A DNA stretch of 64,000 nucleotides from an uncultured Oscillospiraceae bacterium (GCA_910587505.1 CAJULD010000007.1:28287-92286), one strand, 5' to 3'. Shown: positions 50,722-60,396, numbered from the stretch's first letter. Numbers and translations are program-made. Notes: a model not told the origin generated them from the sequence alone.

Positions 50722-53700
50722 AGACGCTGCTGCGCTCCGCTTTGCGGGAGATCCGGCAGAGCATGGGCCGCTATCTGGCAATTCTGGCCATTGTGGGGCT
50801 GGGCGTGGGATTTTTCGCCGGGCTCCGGGCCTGCCAGCCGGACATGATGGCCACAGGGGAGAAATATCTGCGGGAGCAGAAGCTGTACGATTTCCGCCTG
50901 CTGTCCACACTGGGCTTCACGGAGGAAAACGTGGCGGCCTTCGCCGCCCTGGAAAACGTGACGGCCGCTCAGGGCGCGGTGTTCACCGATTTCCTCACGG
51001 AAATTCAGGAGGGGCATGAGACGGTGGTGAAGGCCCACTCCATCACATCGGACATAAATACCCTGAAGCTCTCCGCAGGCCGGATGCCCGAGGCGCCCAA
51101 CGAGTGCCTGGGAGACGCGAAGTATTTTCTGCCGGAGGACCTGGGCAGGGTGCTGCCGGTGCAGGAGAGCAACAGCGAGGACACCAGGGAGCTGCTGCGG
51201 TATGAGGAGTACACCGTGGTAGGACTGGCCTGGTCCCCCTGCTACCTCAACTATGAGCGGGGTACCAGCTCCCTGGGCAGCGGCAGCGTGGCAGCCTTTG
51301 TGTACATACCGGAGGAGGGCTTTGACTTCGAGGCCTATCACGAGGTGTTTCTGACGCTGGAGGACGCCGCCGCGCCCTATACGGAGGCGTATGACCAGTG
51401 GATCGACGGCCTGGAGCCGGAAATGGAGGACTTCCTGGAGGTTCAGGCCGAAGGGCGGTACGACGCGCTGTACGATGAGGCCATGGAGAAGATCGCCGAT
51501 GCGGAGGAGGAAATTGCCGGCGGCTGGGACGACTACCACCGGGAGAAGGCGGACGCCGAGCAGGAGCTCTCCGACGCGTACCAGGAACTGACCGACGGCG
51601 AGGCCGACTACCAGCAGGGGCAGAAGGACTACGTCCAGGGCCAGGAGGACTACGAACAGGGCCTGCGGGACTATAACGACGGCCGGCAGAAGGTGGCGGA
51701 CGCCCAGAAGGAGCTGGCGGACGCGGAGGCCGAGGTGTCCGACGGCGAACGGGAGCTCTCCGACGCCCGAAAGGAGCTGGACGACGGCTGGGCGGAGTAC
51801 AACCAGGGGAAAGCCGACGCGGAGCGGGAGCTGGCGGAGGCCTGGCAGAAGCTTCAGGACGGCGAGCAGGAGTACGCCGACGGTCTGGCGGAGTATAACG
51901 ACGGACTGCAAAAGCTGGAGGACGCCAGAGAGGAAATCACAAAGGGAGAAAACGGGCTTCGCAGCGGCCAGCAGGAGCTTGACGCCGGACAGGCCCAGCT
52001 GAACGCCGCCTGGGCCAGGCTGCAAAGCGGCCAGCAGGAGCTCAGCGAAAGCAGGGCGCAGCTGGACAAGGCGGAGGCGGAGCTGTCGGCGGGCTACGCG
52101 GAGTATCAGGAAGGCTATAACCGGCTGGCGGCCGCCGTGCCGCCGGGAATGACGCTGGAGCAGGCGGCGGCGGCCGATCCGGGTGTCGCGGCGGCCCTGG
52201 CGCAGCTGAACGCCGCCAGGGCGCTGCTGGATGAGAACCAGGCGAAGCTGGACGCGGGCCGCGTCCAGTATGAGGCCGGTCTGCGGGAGTACGAGTCCGG
52301 CTATGCGGAATATCAGAGCGGCGTGGCACAGCTGGCTCAGGCGGAGCGGCAGCTCCAGGAGGGCCGGGCCGAGCTGGAGCGGGGCCGGAAGGAACTCTCT
52401 GACGGCGAGAAGGAGCTGGCAGAGGCAAAAAAGAAGCTGGACGACGCCCGGAAGGAGCTGGACGACGGCTGGGCGGAGTACAACCAGGGGAAAGCCGACG
52501 CAGAGCGGGAGCTGGCGGAGGCCCGGCAGAAGCTTCAGGACGGGGAGGCGGAGTACGCCGACGGCGCGCAGGAGCTGGAGGATGGCCGGCAGAAGCTGGC
52601 GGACGGGCAGAAGGAGCTGGATGACGCCCGGCGGGAGCTGCGGGACGCCCAGCAGAAGCTGGATGACGCCAGAGACGAGCTGGACCGGGCTCCCGGCGAG
52701 CTCTCCGACGCCCGGCGGGAGCTGGACGACGGCTGGCTGGAGTACGAGGATGGCCGGGCGGACGCGGACCGGGAGTTTGCCGACGCGGAGCAGGAGCTGG
52801 CGGACGCGGAACAGGAGCTGGCGGACGCCAGGGAGGACTTGAAGGACCTGAAGCGGGCCACCACCTATGTTCTGACCAGGGACGAGAACACGGGCTATGC
52901 CTGCTTTGAGAACGATACCTCCATTGTGGCGGCGGTGTCGGTGGTGTTCCCGGTGTTTTTCTTCCTGGTGGCGGCGCTGGTGTGCATGACGACCATGAAG
53001 CGCATGGTGGACGAGCAGCGCACCCAGATCGGCGTACTGAAGGCGCTGGGCTACGCAAACGGGCAGATCATGAGCAAATACCTGTTCTATTCCGGCTCCG
53101 CCGCCCTGGTGGGCAGCGCGCTGGGGTATGTCCTGGGCGTGGTGGGGCTGCCGTGGGTGATCTGGGAGATCTACGGGATGATTTACGGCTTTGCCCCGCT
53201 GGAACACGGGGTGCTGCCGGATCTGGCGGCGGTGTCCTTCGCCTCGGCCCTGCTGTGCTCCATGGGGGCCACGTGGCTGTCCTGCCGGATGGAGCTGAAG
53301 CGGCAGGCGTCGGACCTGATCCGGCCCAAGACGCCCAGGGCGGGCCGCCGGGTGTTTCTGGAGTATATCACCCCCCTGTGGAAGCGCCTGAGCTTTCTGC
53401 ATAAGGTCTCCGTCCGGAACGTGCTGCGCTACCGCAGCCGCCTCATTATGATGGTGCTGGGGATCGGCGGATGCACGGCCCTGCTGTGCACCGGCTTCGG
53501 CGTCCGGGACTCCATCGCCCACGTGGCCGACGATCAGTTCGATGAAATCACCCTCTATGACTATTCCGTCACCTTCCAGGACGGCCAGACCCGGGAGACG
53601 GCGGAGGACTATCTGGCGCGGTACGGCTGGGAAAAGGAGAACGCCCTGCTGGTCCACAGCGGCAGCGTGGACGTGCTGACGGAGAGCGGCAGCAAATCCG

Positions 53701-54515
53701 TTTATCTGGTGGTCTCCTCCACCGGTACGCTGGACGGCTTCCTTTCCCTCCACAGCGGCGAAGCGCCGGTATCCTGCCCCGGCGAGGGACAGGTGGTGCT
53801 GAACGCCGGGCTGGCGGAGAGTCTGGACGTGGCTCCCGGCGACAGCGTGGAGCTGCGGGACGGCACGCTGGGGTCCATGCAGGTCACCGTCTCGGCGGTC
53901 TGCGACAACTATGTCTTCAACTACGCCTATGTTTCCCCGGAGACCTTCCGCGGACAGCTGGGGCAGGAGCCGGAGTACAATACGCTGTATCTGCTGGCCC
54001 ACGAGGGCGCAGACCCCTATGAGGAGGGGGCGCTGCTGCTGGAGGACGAGGATGTGGGCGCGGTGACGGTCAACGCCTCCACGCGGGAGCGGGTGGACAG
54101 CATGCTCTCCCGGCTGGACTATATCGTGGTGGTGATCGTGCTGTGCGCCGCGGCGCTGGCCTTTATCGTCCTTTACAATCTGACCAACATCAACGTGACG
54201 GAGCGGGTCCGGGAAATCGCCACCATCAAGGTGCTGGGCTTTCACCAGAATGAGGTGGCGTCCTATGTCTTCCGGGAGATCAACATGCTCTCCGTTCTGG
54301 GCAGCATTGCCGGACTGGGGATGGGCAAGGCGCTCCACGCCTTCGTGATGGAGCAGGTCAGGATCGATTCCATGACCTTTGCCTGCCGGATCGCGCCGCT
54401 GAGCTATGTGATTTCTTTCCTGATGACCATGGCGTTTACGCTGGTCATCTCCCTGGGGATGCGGCCCCGCCTGCGAAAGATCGACATGGCGGAGTCGCTG
54501 AAATCCATCGAATAG
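50715..54515 (+). CDS. FtsX-type ABC permease with a long coiled-coil insert
   Basis: A 1266-residue permease, longer than the usual 400-1100. Membrane segment 1 is at about 18-38, followed by an extracytoplasmic part (about 40-250). A charged coiled coil fills about residues 255-714, built of repeated units such as ELDDARxEL and DGWAEYNQGKADAERELAEA. Two FtsX membrane domains follow (about 725-860 and 905-1260), each with IGVLKALGY- or IATIKVLGF-type motifs. The overlap with the ATPase gene shows they form one exporter. A very long coil could reach through the peptidoglycan layer. The insert contains a 120-base near-identical direct repeat. Confidence 0.92.
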   Translation: MVKTLLRSALREIRQSMGRYLAILAIVGLGVGFFAGLRACQPDMMATGEKYLREQKLYDFRLLSTLGFTEENVAAFAALENVTAAQGAVFTDFLTEIQEGHETVVKAHSITSDINTLKLSAGRMPEAPNECLGDAKYFLPEDLGRVLPVQESNSEDTRELLRYEEYTVVGLAWSPCYLNYERGTSSLGSGSVAAFVYIPEEGFDFEAYHEVFLTLEDAAAPYTEAYDQWIDGLEPEMEDFLEVQAEGRYDALYDEAMEKIADAEEEIAGGWDDYHREKADAEQELSDAYQELTDGEADYQQGQKDYVQGQEDYEQGLRDYNDGRQKVADAQKELADAEAEVSDGERELSDARKELDDGWAEYNQGKADAERELAEAWQKLQDGEQEYADGLAEYNDGLQKLEDAREEITKGENGLRSGQQELDAGQAQLNAAWARLQSGQQELSESRAQLDKAEAELSAGYAEYQEGYNRLAAAVPPGMTLEQAAAADPGVAAALAQLNAARALLDENQAKLDAGRVQYEAGLREYESGYAEYQSGVAQLAQAERQLQEGRAELERGRKELSDGEKELAEAKKKLDDARKELDDGWAEYNQGKADAERELAEARQKLQDGEAEYADGAQELEDGRQKLADGQKELDDARRELRDAQQKLDDARDELDRAPGELSDARRELDDGWLEYEDGRADADREFADAEQELADAEQELADAREDLKDLKRATTYVLTRDENTGYACFENDTSIVAAVSVVFPVFFFLVAALVCMTTMKRMVDEQRTQIGVLKALGYANGQIMSKYLFYSGSAALVGSALGYVLGVVGLPWVIWEIYGMIYGFAPLEHGVLPDLAAVSFASALLCSMGATWLSCRMELKRQASDLIRPKTPRAGRRVFLEYITPLWKRLSFLHKVSVRNVLRYRSRLIMMVLGIGGCTALLCTGFGVRDSIAHVADDQFDEITLYDYSVTFQDGQTRETAEDYLARYGWEKENALLVHSGSVDVLTESGSKSVYLVVSSTGTLDGFLSLHSGEAPVSCPGEGQVVLNAGLAESLDVAPGDSVELRDGTLGSMQVTVSAVCDNYVFNYAYVSPETFRGQLGQEPEYNTLYLLAHEGADPYEEGALLLEDEDVGAVTVNASTRERVDSMLSRLDYIVVVIVLCAAALAFIVLYNLTNINVTERVREIATIKVLGFHQNEVASYVFREINMLSVLGSIAGLGMGKALHAFVMEQVRIDSMTFACRIAPLSYVISFLMTMAFTLVISLGMRPRLRKIDMAESLKSIE
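51764..52565 (+). repeat. 120-base direct repeats in the coiled-coil permease
   Basis: Blocks 51764-51884 and 52445-52565 are nearly identical and 681 bases apart, a multiple of 3. Recombination between them would remove 227 residues in frame. Confidence 0.8.
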
Positions 54516-54516
54516 G

Positions 54517-54556
54517 CGGGGGAGAAGCCCCCGCCGCCCCCTGATTTTTCTTTTCG
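54517..54556 (+). terminator. terminator after the ABC permease
   Basis: GGCGGGGG and CCCCCGCC around AGAAG, followed by GCCCCCTGATTTTTCTTTT. A second GC hairpin (CCGGGGCC/GGCCCCGG) is at 54563-54583. Confidence 0.6.
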
Positions 54557-54578
54557 TTTCTTCCGGGGCCTGCGCGGC

Positions 54579-54690
54579 CCCGGACCTCCTTTGCTTCAAA
54601 CACCGGGTTCAAGTGAAGAGCTGCGCTGCCCCGTGAACCACCCGTTCTTCCGGGAGACGGGTAGTGGAGGAACCCCGCCTGCCGGTCTGT
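54579..54690 (+). repeat. intergenic repeat A, copy 2
   Basis: A diverged copy of the block at 48491-48606, again downstream of a gene in the same direction (the ABC permease). It contains a CCCGT/ACGGG hairpin at 54650-54660. The following 160 bases show weaker similarity. No coding frame is credible in 54516-55052. Confidence 0.6.
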
Positions 54691-54883
54691 GAAAGAGAAA
54701 CTGCGCAGCAGGGGGGCCGTCTGACGGGAGCGACCCGGGAGCTCGCCACGCCGGAAACGGTGGGGACTGCCGGCATGGTCCGTGGGTAGACGCAGAAGGA
54801 CGGCAGGTTCTGATGGGCGCTTGCCGGAGGACGGAGAACCACGTTGCGCCCATAAATAACCCCCGCAATACAGGGGATTCTTA

Positions 54884-54908
54884 AGGGACGGAACGTCCCT
54901 TAAGGGCG
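54884..54908. other. CTTAAGGGACG hairpin
   Basis: A perfect 11-bp stem with a GAA loop in the gap between the ABC exporter and walK. It directly precedes repeat B and may act as a terminator or part of the repeat. Confidence 0.5.
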
Positions 54909-54913
54909 CTTCC

Positions 54914-55000
54914 GGTACTTTTCCCGCAAAGGAAAAGTACAGATCGCCCCCGCCCCCGGCAGGGGCGAATCTGAGAAAAAGCGGAGGCGGCCCCAGGGCC
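54914..55000 (+). repeat. intergenic repeat B, copy 1 (before walK)
   Basis: GTACTTTTCC pairs with GGAAAAGTAC, followed by a C-rich stretch and GGCGAATCTGAGAAAAAGC, then GGAGGCGGCC. A similar element is on the minus strand at 60415-60501 before mgtE. Confidence 0.6.
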
Positions 55001-55052
55001 GCAGATCAAACGAGGGGCAGGGCCGCAGCCCCGCCCAGGGAAAGGAGCCGCC

Positions 55053-56858
55053 ATGTTCCGGAGTCTCCATATGAAGCTGGTTTTAATCATGCTGCTGCTG
55101 ATTACCTCTCTGATGACGGTGGTGGGCGCATTTATGATGACGAACATCACAGGCTTCTATATCAACGAATTCTACGATCAGGTCCGGTCCGTTTTTGACG
55201 CCTCCAACCCTGCCAACACCGCCTTCGTCAACAGCCTCCGCCTGGAGGCCGCCCAGCCGGACGGCGTGCAGACCATCCAGGAGATGATCGAGGCCAAGGC
55301 CGGCGACCTGGGGCTGAACTCCAATACCCGCAATTACTATATCCTTGACGGCCGCACCGGCGCGTTTCTGGGGGGCAGCGACGGCCAGTCGGGACTGGAA
55401 AGTCTGCAATCCACCCCCAACCTTCTGTCCGCGCGGGCCAGTATCGCCTCCGGCAGTCAGGACGTGGGCGCGGAAAGCGACATTACCGCCAATTATATGG
55501 ACGTGGCCATCCCCATTGTGGGCGGAGAAAACGCCTATATCATTTATATCTATGACAACCGGGATACGGTCAATTCCCTGAACAGCCAGCTGTTCCTGAT
55601 TATCGTTCAGGCGCTGCTGGTGGGCCTGCTGATTTCCGTACTGCTCAGCTTCCTGCTCAGCAAGACCATGATTATCCCCATCGAACGGCTGACCGGGCGG
55701 GCGGAGCAGGTGGCCGCCGGTGATTTCGGCACAACGATTGAGGTGGAGTCCTCCGATGAGATCGGCATCCTGACCAACACCTTCAACGACATGGCCGCCG
55801 TCCTCCAGGACACGCTGGAGGAGGTGGCCAGCGAGCGGAACAAGCTGGACACCCTCTTCCTCCACATGACCGACGGGGTGATTTCCTTTGCCAGCGACGG
55901 GGCCATCCTGACCAGCAATCCCTCCGCCAGCCGGATGCTGGGGAGGGAGGTGTCGTTTTACGATTACGACGCCCTCTTCGGGCAGGAGCTGCCGCTGAAA
56001 GCGGTGATGAGCCTCCAGCGGCCCAACTTTGCATCCCGTGAGCTGACGGTGGGGGAGCGGATTCTGGAGCTGTACCTGGCTCCCGTCTCCGACGGAGAGG
56101 GCGGCGGGGCCATGGCGGTGATGCACGATGTGACCGCCCAGCGGAAGAATGAGGAAATGCGCAAGGAGTTCGTGGCCAACGTGTCCCATGAGCTGCGCAC
56201 CCCCCTCACCAACGTCCGCAGCTATGCGGAGACCATCCGGGACATGGAGGACATCCCCCGGGACATGGAGAACGGCTTCCTGGATATCATTATCAGCGAG
56301 ACGGACCGCATGACGCGGATCGTACAGGACCTGCTGACCCTCAGCCGCCTGGACTCCGGCCGGGCGGAGATCAAAATGGTCCGCTTTTCCCTCTATGACG
56401 CGATTGAATCGGTGTGCCGGGCGGTGGAGCTGGAGGCCCATCGCCGGGGACATACGCTGCTGCGCCAGTATGGCGACACCCTGCCCATGATCGTGGGGGA
56501 CCGCAACCGTCTGGAGCAGGTCATGATGAACGTGGTGGGCAATTCCATCAAGTATACTCCCGACGGCGGCACCATCACCGTGGACGCCGGCGTCCGGGGC
56601 AGGCAGGTGTGGATCGAGGTTTCCGACACCGGCATCGGCATTCCCCAGAAGGACCGGGAGAGGATCTTTGACCGGTTTTACCGGGTGGACAAGGCCCGCT
56701 CCCGTGAGAGCGGCGGCACCGGTCTGGGATTGTCCATTGCACGGGAGATCGTGCTGCGCCACCACGGCACTATTGCCCTGACCTCCCATGACGGCCCCGG
56801 CACCACCGTGCGGATCATGCTCCCCATCCGGCAGCCGGAGGAGGCGCGCCATGAGTAA
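55053..56858 (+). CDS. walK: cell-envelope sensor histidine kinase WalK
   Basis: A 601-residue kinase with two membrane segments (about 8-30 and 175-195), an extracytoplasmic sensor between them, HAMP (about 197-250), PAS (about 262-370), and the kinase domains. The phospho-accepting H379 is in NVSHELRTPLTNV. The ATPase part has NSIKYTPDGG, SDTGIGIP and GGTGLGLSI. The match to WalK rests on this order and on yycH- and yycI-like genes right after it. GGAAAGGAG precedes the ATG. No walR or other response regulator gene is in front, which is unusual. Confidence 0.88.
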   Translation: MFRSLHMKLVLIMLLLITSLMTVVGAFMMTNITGFYINEFYDQVRSVFDASNPANTAFVNSLRLEAAQPDGVQTIQEMIEAKAGDLGLNSNTRNYYILDGRTGAFLGGSDGQSGLESLQSTPNLLSARASIASGSQDVGAESDITANYMDVAIPIVGGENAYIIYIYDNRDTVNSLNSQLFLIIVQALLVGLLISVLLSFLLSKTMIIPIERLTGRAEQVAAGDFGTTIEVESSDEIGILTNTFNDMAAVLQDTLEEVASERNKLDTLFLHMTDGVISFASDGAILTSNPSASRMLGREVSFYDYDALFGQELPLKAVMSLQRPNFASRELTVGERILELYLAPVSDGEGGGAMAVMHDVTAQRKNEEMRKEFVANVSHELRTPLTNVRSYAETIRDMEDIPRDMENGFLDIIISETDRMTRIVQDLLTLSRLDSGRAEIKMVRFSLYDAIESVCRAVELEAHRRGHTLLRQYGDTLPMIVGDRNRLEQVMMNVVGNSIKYTPDGGTITVDAGVRGRQVWIEVSDTGIGIPQKDRERIFDRFYRVDKARSRESGGTGLGLSIAREIVLRHHGTIALTSHDGPGTTVRIMLPIRQPEEARHE

Positions 56859-58116
56859 AAAGCGGATGAGGGATCATTTGCAGAATCTGGCGCTGGTGCT
56901 GCTGACGCTGTCTGCGCTGCTCCTGTTCGGCCGCCTGCTGCTGTTGCAGAATATCCGCCTGCCGGAGCAGACGCTGTTTTCCGCGGCCCCCTCCTCCGAC
57001 GGGCAGGAGGAGAACGCGCTGCCGGAGGCCATGTTTCCCGCCGTCAGTCTGATGATTACCGGGGACAGCCAGTATGGCCGCTTCGGCCGGCTGTGCCTCC
57101 GGGCGGACGACGATGTATTGCAGTCCGTGACCTCGCTGTTTCAGGAGGCGCTGGGGTCCGCCAGCCTGACCGGGCAGGCGGAGGACGACGCGCTGCGCTC
57201 GGCGCTGGATGGGCCGGGACTGTATCTGGAGCCGGTGTGCGGCCGGCTGCCGCTGGAGGCGGTGGCGGTCTGGCTGGGGGGTGAGACGGAATTTGACCTG
57301 ACGGTCCAGGCCATGGCGCTGACCGCCGGGGAGGGGGATTCCGCGTCCCTGTACCTGCTGGACGGGGAGGGCGGCATTTTCTCCTGCGGCACGGCGCTGC
57401 CGGCCTCGGCGGTGCGGTCTGTCTGCGACGGCTTTCCCCCCAACGGGGCCTATTTTTCCTATGAGACGGGCTACAGCGCCCTGGAGCCCTACACCGTGCT
57501 GCGGCGGGAAATCGACGCGCTGCCGGACGTGCAGGCGGAGCTGCCCGCAGGCTACTCCGCCTATAACCTGCTGACCGCTCTGGATTTCAACGCCCACACC
57601 CTCTCCCGCTACACGGAGAGCAGCGGCGCGGAGGTGGTGGAGGAGTCGCCCCGGACGCTGCGGATCAGCCCGGATGGCGGCGTGACCTTCACCAGCCGGG
57701 GCGAGAGCGGCCTGCCCCTCTACCGGGTTTCCGGCCAGGGGATGCGGGAGACGCTGGCCGCCGCGTGGCGGCTGGCCGAGGCCCTGACGGAAGGCACCGG
57801 CGCGTCGCCGCTGCACCTCTGGTCTGTGGAGGAAGGGGAGGAGGAGACGTCGGTTTCCTTCTGCTACCAGGCGGGAAGCGTTCCGGTCCGGTTTTCGGAT
57901 GAAAGCGCCGCGCTGACGGTGACTTTCCGCGGCGGGAGCGTGGCGTCCTTCGCCTACCGCTGCCGGATGTACACGCCGCTGGAGGAGGAAGAGGCCACAA
58001 GACTGATTCCCGTCAACATCGCGCAGGCCATTGCCGCTGCCCATCCCGGCGCAAAGCTGTCTGTCGGTTATAAGGACGACGGCTCCGGGCGGCTGGCCGC
58101 CCAGTGGCTGCGCTGA
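56851..58116 (+). CDS. yycH: YycH-like regulatory protein of WalK
   Basis: A 421-residue membrane-anchored protein with one N-terminal segment (about 10-30) and a large extracytoplasmic part of alternating strands and helices. Size, membrane anchor, place directly after walK and an overlap of 8 bases identify it as YycH-like (WalH), a regulator that binds the membrane part of WalK. The sequence itself is poorly conserved, so the call leans on context. A yycI-like gene follows. Confidence 0.8.
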   Translation: MSKKRMRDHLQNLALVLLTLSALLLFGRLLLLQNIRLPEQTLFSAAPSSDGQEENALPEAMFPAVSLMITGDSQYGRFGRLCLRADDDVLQSVTSLFQEALGSASLTGQAEDDALRSALDGPGLYLEPVCGRLPLEAVAVWLGGETEFDLTVQAMALTAGEGDSASLYLLDGEGGIFSCGTALPASAVRSVCDGFPPNGAYFSYETGYSALEPYTVLRREIDALPDVQAELPAGYSAYNLLTALDFNAHTLSRYTESSGAEVVEESPRTLRISPDGGVTFTSRGESGLPLYRVSGQGMRETLAAAWRLAEALTEGTGASPLHLWSVEEGEEETSVSFCYQAGSVPVRFSDESAALTVTFRGGSVASFAYRCRMYTPLEEEEATRLIPVNIAQAIAAAHPGAKLSVGYKDDGSGRLAAQWLR

Positions 58117-58145
58117 CCGCCCCGTGCAACGAAAGGGAGAGAAGT

Positions 58146-58946
58146 ATGGAGACCTGCCGCCTGAAAAATATTGCCATCGTCATATTGCTCCTGTTCAATG
58201 GCTGCCTCCTGCTGACGGTGGGTCATCAGAAGTTCCAGTCGCTGCGGGCGGAAAACCGCGCCGAAGGACAGCTGCGGGAGCTGTATCAGGCGAGCCGGCT
58301 GACATTGAATGAGGATATCGATCTGTTCCGGAAGCCCCTGGGGCTTGTGGCGCTGTCCCGTCAGGCGGAGACGGAGCAGGCCATTGCCTCCACGCTGCTG
58401 GGCGGCGGCGCCGTCTCCACCAGCCAGGGCGGCGGAATCTACAGCTATGAAGCGGGCGGGGGAACCATTCAGTTTCGCGCCGGAGGCAGCTTTTACGGCG
58501 CCCGGCTCAACCTGCCGGTGGAGGACATCGAGGCCTTCGCCGGGGAGTTCTGCCGCCGGTTCAGCTATGAGACGCCCCGGCTCCAGGTGGAGGACGGGAC
58601 GGGAAGCGTCTACGCGGGGCAGCTGGTGAACGGCGTGCGGGTGACGAATTGCGGCGTGGAGATGTTCTTTGAGCAGGGCCGGCTGACCTCCGTTACCGGC
58701 GCGCACGTGGGACTGGAGGGAGCCGCCGTCGAGGAGGGGGCGCAGATGACCTGCGTGACCGCCCTGATGAAGTTCCTGGATTACCGGAACGCCTCCGGCG
58801 TGGTGTGCAGCGAGGTGGTGGACGCCCGGTGCGTCTATCAGCTTCAGGGCGCCGCTCAGCCCCGGCTGCTGCCTTCCTGGGAGATCGAGACGGATACCTA
58901 TACCTACTACGTTGACGGCAGAACGGGAGAGGTCAGCGGGAGATAA
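58146..58946 (+). CDS. yycI: YycI-like regulatory protein of WalK
   Basis: A 266-residue protein with one N-terminal membrane segment (about 8-27) and an extracytoplasmic part with an end typical of the family (YTYYVDGRTGEV). It is the third gene of the walK-yycH-yycI set. GAAAGGGAGAG precedes the ATG at 58146; a GTG at 58104 would lie inside the yycH stop region. YycI works with YycH on WalK. A terminator follows. Confidence 0.82.
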   Translation: METCRLKNIAIVILLLFNGCLLLTVGHQKFQSLRAENRAEGQLRELYQASRLTLNEDIDLFRKPLGLVALSRQAETEQAIASTLLGGGAVSTSQGGGIYSYEAGGGTIQFRAGGSFYGARLNLPVEDIEAFAGEFCRRFSYETPRLQVEDGTGSVYAGQLVNGVRVTNCGVEMFFEQGRLTSVTGAHVGLEGAAVEEGAQMTCVTALMKFLDYRNASGVVCSEVVDARCVYQLQGAAQPRLLPSWEIETDTYTYYVDGRTGEVSGR

Positions 58947-58972
58947 TCTTTTTGCCTGAAAGAAAAAGTATC

Positions 58973-59003
58973 GGCGGTCTTTCCCGGAAACGGGGAAGAC
59001 CGC
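58973..59003. terminator. bidirectional terminator between yycI and mgtE
   Basis: GGCGGTCTTTCCC pairs with GGGGAAGACCGCC around a small loop. It separates convergent genes. A smaller CTTTTT/AAAAAG stem is just upstream. Confidence 0.8.
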
Positions 59004-59016
59004 CTGGCTTTGTACG

Positions 59017-60396
59017 CTATAATCCCAGCAGGTGGGTGGCAAACTGAAAGTAGATGAGCAGGCTCAGCACGTCTACGATGGTGCTGATAAAGGGAGCGGC
59101 CATCACCGCCGGGTCCAGTCCGATCTTCTCCGCCAGCAGAGGCAGCAGGCACCCCACCACCTTGGCGCAGAACACCGTACACACCAGCGTCAGGCAGATC
59201 ACCAGGGCCACAAGGGCGGTCACTTCCGCGTTTTGCAGCAGCAGCCGGTCCACCACCAGCAGCTTGACAAAGTTTCCCGCCGCCAGCAGCGCGCCGCACA
59301 GCAGGGCAACCCGGCTCTCCTTCCATACCACGCTGGCCAGGTCGCCGAAGTCAATCTCATTGAGGCTCAGTCCGCGGATCACGGCCACGCTGGACTGATT
59401 GCCGCAGTTGCCCCCGGTCCCCATGAGCATGGGGATGAAGCCGATGAGCACCGAACAGGCCGCCAGAGAACCCTCAAAGCTGGAAATGACCACCCCGGTA
59501 AAGGTGGCCGACAGCATCAGCAGCATCAGCCAGGGCAGACGGCTTTTCACCGTCTCCCACACGCCGGAGCGGAGATAGGGCTTGTCCGTCGGCGTAATGG
59601 CCGCCATCAGCTCAAAGTCCTCGGTGGCCTCCTCCTCCATGACGTCAATGGCGTCGTCGATGGTAACGATGCCCACCAGCCGGTTCTCCTTGTCCACCAC
59701 CGGCATGGCCAGAAAGTCGTACTTGCTCAGGCTCTGGGCCACGTCCTCCCTGTCCTCCATGGTGGCGGCGGAGATGACGTTGGTCTCCATGATCTCTTCG
59801 ATCGCGTCCTCCTGGTCCGCCAGCAGCAGGGTGCGGATGGACACCAGACCCAGCAGGTGGCGGCTGGGGTCGGTGACATAGCAGATGTTGATGGTCTCCT
59901 TGTCGATGCCGGTGCGGCGAATGCGCTTGAGGGCGTCGGCGACGGTCATGTCCCGCTTCAGGTCCACAAATTCGGTGGTCATGATGGACCCGGCGGAGTC
60001 CTCGGGGTATTTCAGAATTTCGTTGACGCTGCGCCTGGTCTCCGGGTCGGTGTGCCGGAGAATGCGCTTGACCACGGAGGCGGGCATCTCCTCAATCAGG
60101 TCAACGGTGTCGTCCACATACAGCTCGTCCAGCACTTCCTTCAACTCCGTATCGGAAAAGGTCTGGATGAGCAGCCCCTGCTCCTCCGGGTCCATCTCCA
60201 CGAAGGCCTCGGCGGCCAGCTCCTTGGGGAGGAGGCGGTAGACCAGGGGGAGGCGGTCCTCGGGCAGCTCCGCCAGAATGGCGGCGATGTCGGCGGGCTC
60301 AAAGAGAAGGAGCATTTCCCGGACTTCCTGCCATCGTCTTCGGGAGGAGAGTTCCTCGATTTCTTCCATAATCCGGCTGTTTTCCAGATCCAGCAT
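59017..60396 (-). CDS. mgtE: magnesium transporter MgtE
   Basis: A 459-residue Mg2+ channel. The N-terminal superhelical domain (about 10-130), two CBS domains (about 135-260, with VVDKENRLVGIVTIDDAIDVM) and five membrane segments (about 285-455) are present, with GFIPMLMGTGGNCGNQSS in the pore region. AAAGGAGGAG precedes the ATG. The intergenic region upstream (60397-60586) contains repeat B and GC-rich hairpins. I did not recognise an M-box riboswitch there. Confidence 0.95.
   Translation of the reverse strand: MLDLENSRIMEEIEELSSRRRWQEVREMLLLFEPADIAAILAELPEDRLPLVYRLLPKELAAEAFVEMDPEEQGLLIQTFSDTELKEVLDELYVDDTVDLIEEMPASVVKRILRHTDPETRRSVNEILKYPEDSAGSIMTTEFVDLKRDMTVADALKRIRRTGIDKETINICYVTDPSRHLLGLVSIRTLLLADQEDAIEEIMETNVISAATMEDREDVAQSLSKYDFLAMPVVDKENRLVGIVTIDDAIDVMEEEATEDFELMAAITPTDKPYLRSGVWETVKSRLPWLMLLMLSATFTGVVISSFEGSLAACSVLIGFIPMLMGTGGNCGNQSSVAVIRGLSLNEIDFGDLASVVWKESRVALLCGALLAAGNFVKLLVVDRLLLQNAEVTALVALVICLTLVCTVFCAKVVGCLLPLLAEKIGLDPAVMAAPFISTIVDVLSLLIYFQFATHLLGL

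Noticed and set aside
50646..54599. A 1317-codon open frame on the minus strand
   Set aside because: Antisense to the coiled-coil permease; its Leu/Val/Gln repeats mirror the coiled-coil codons.
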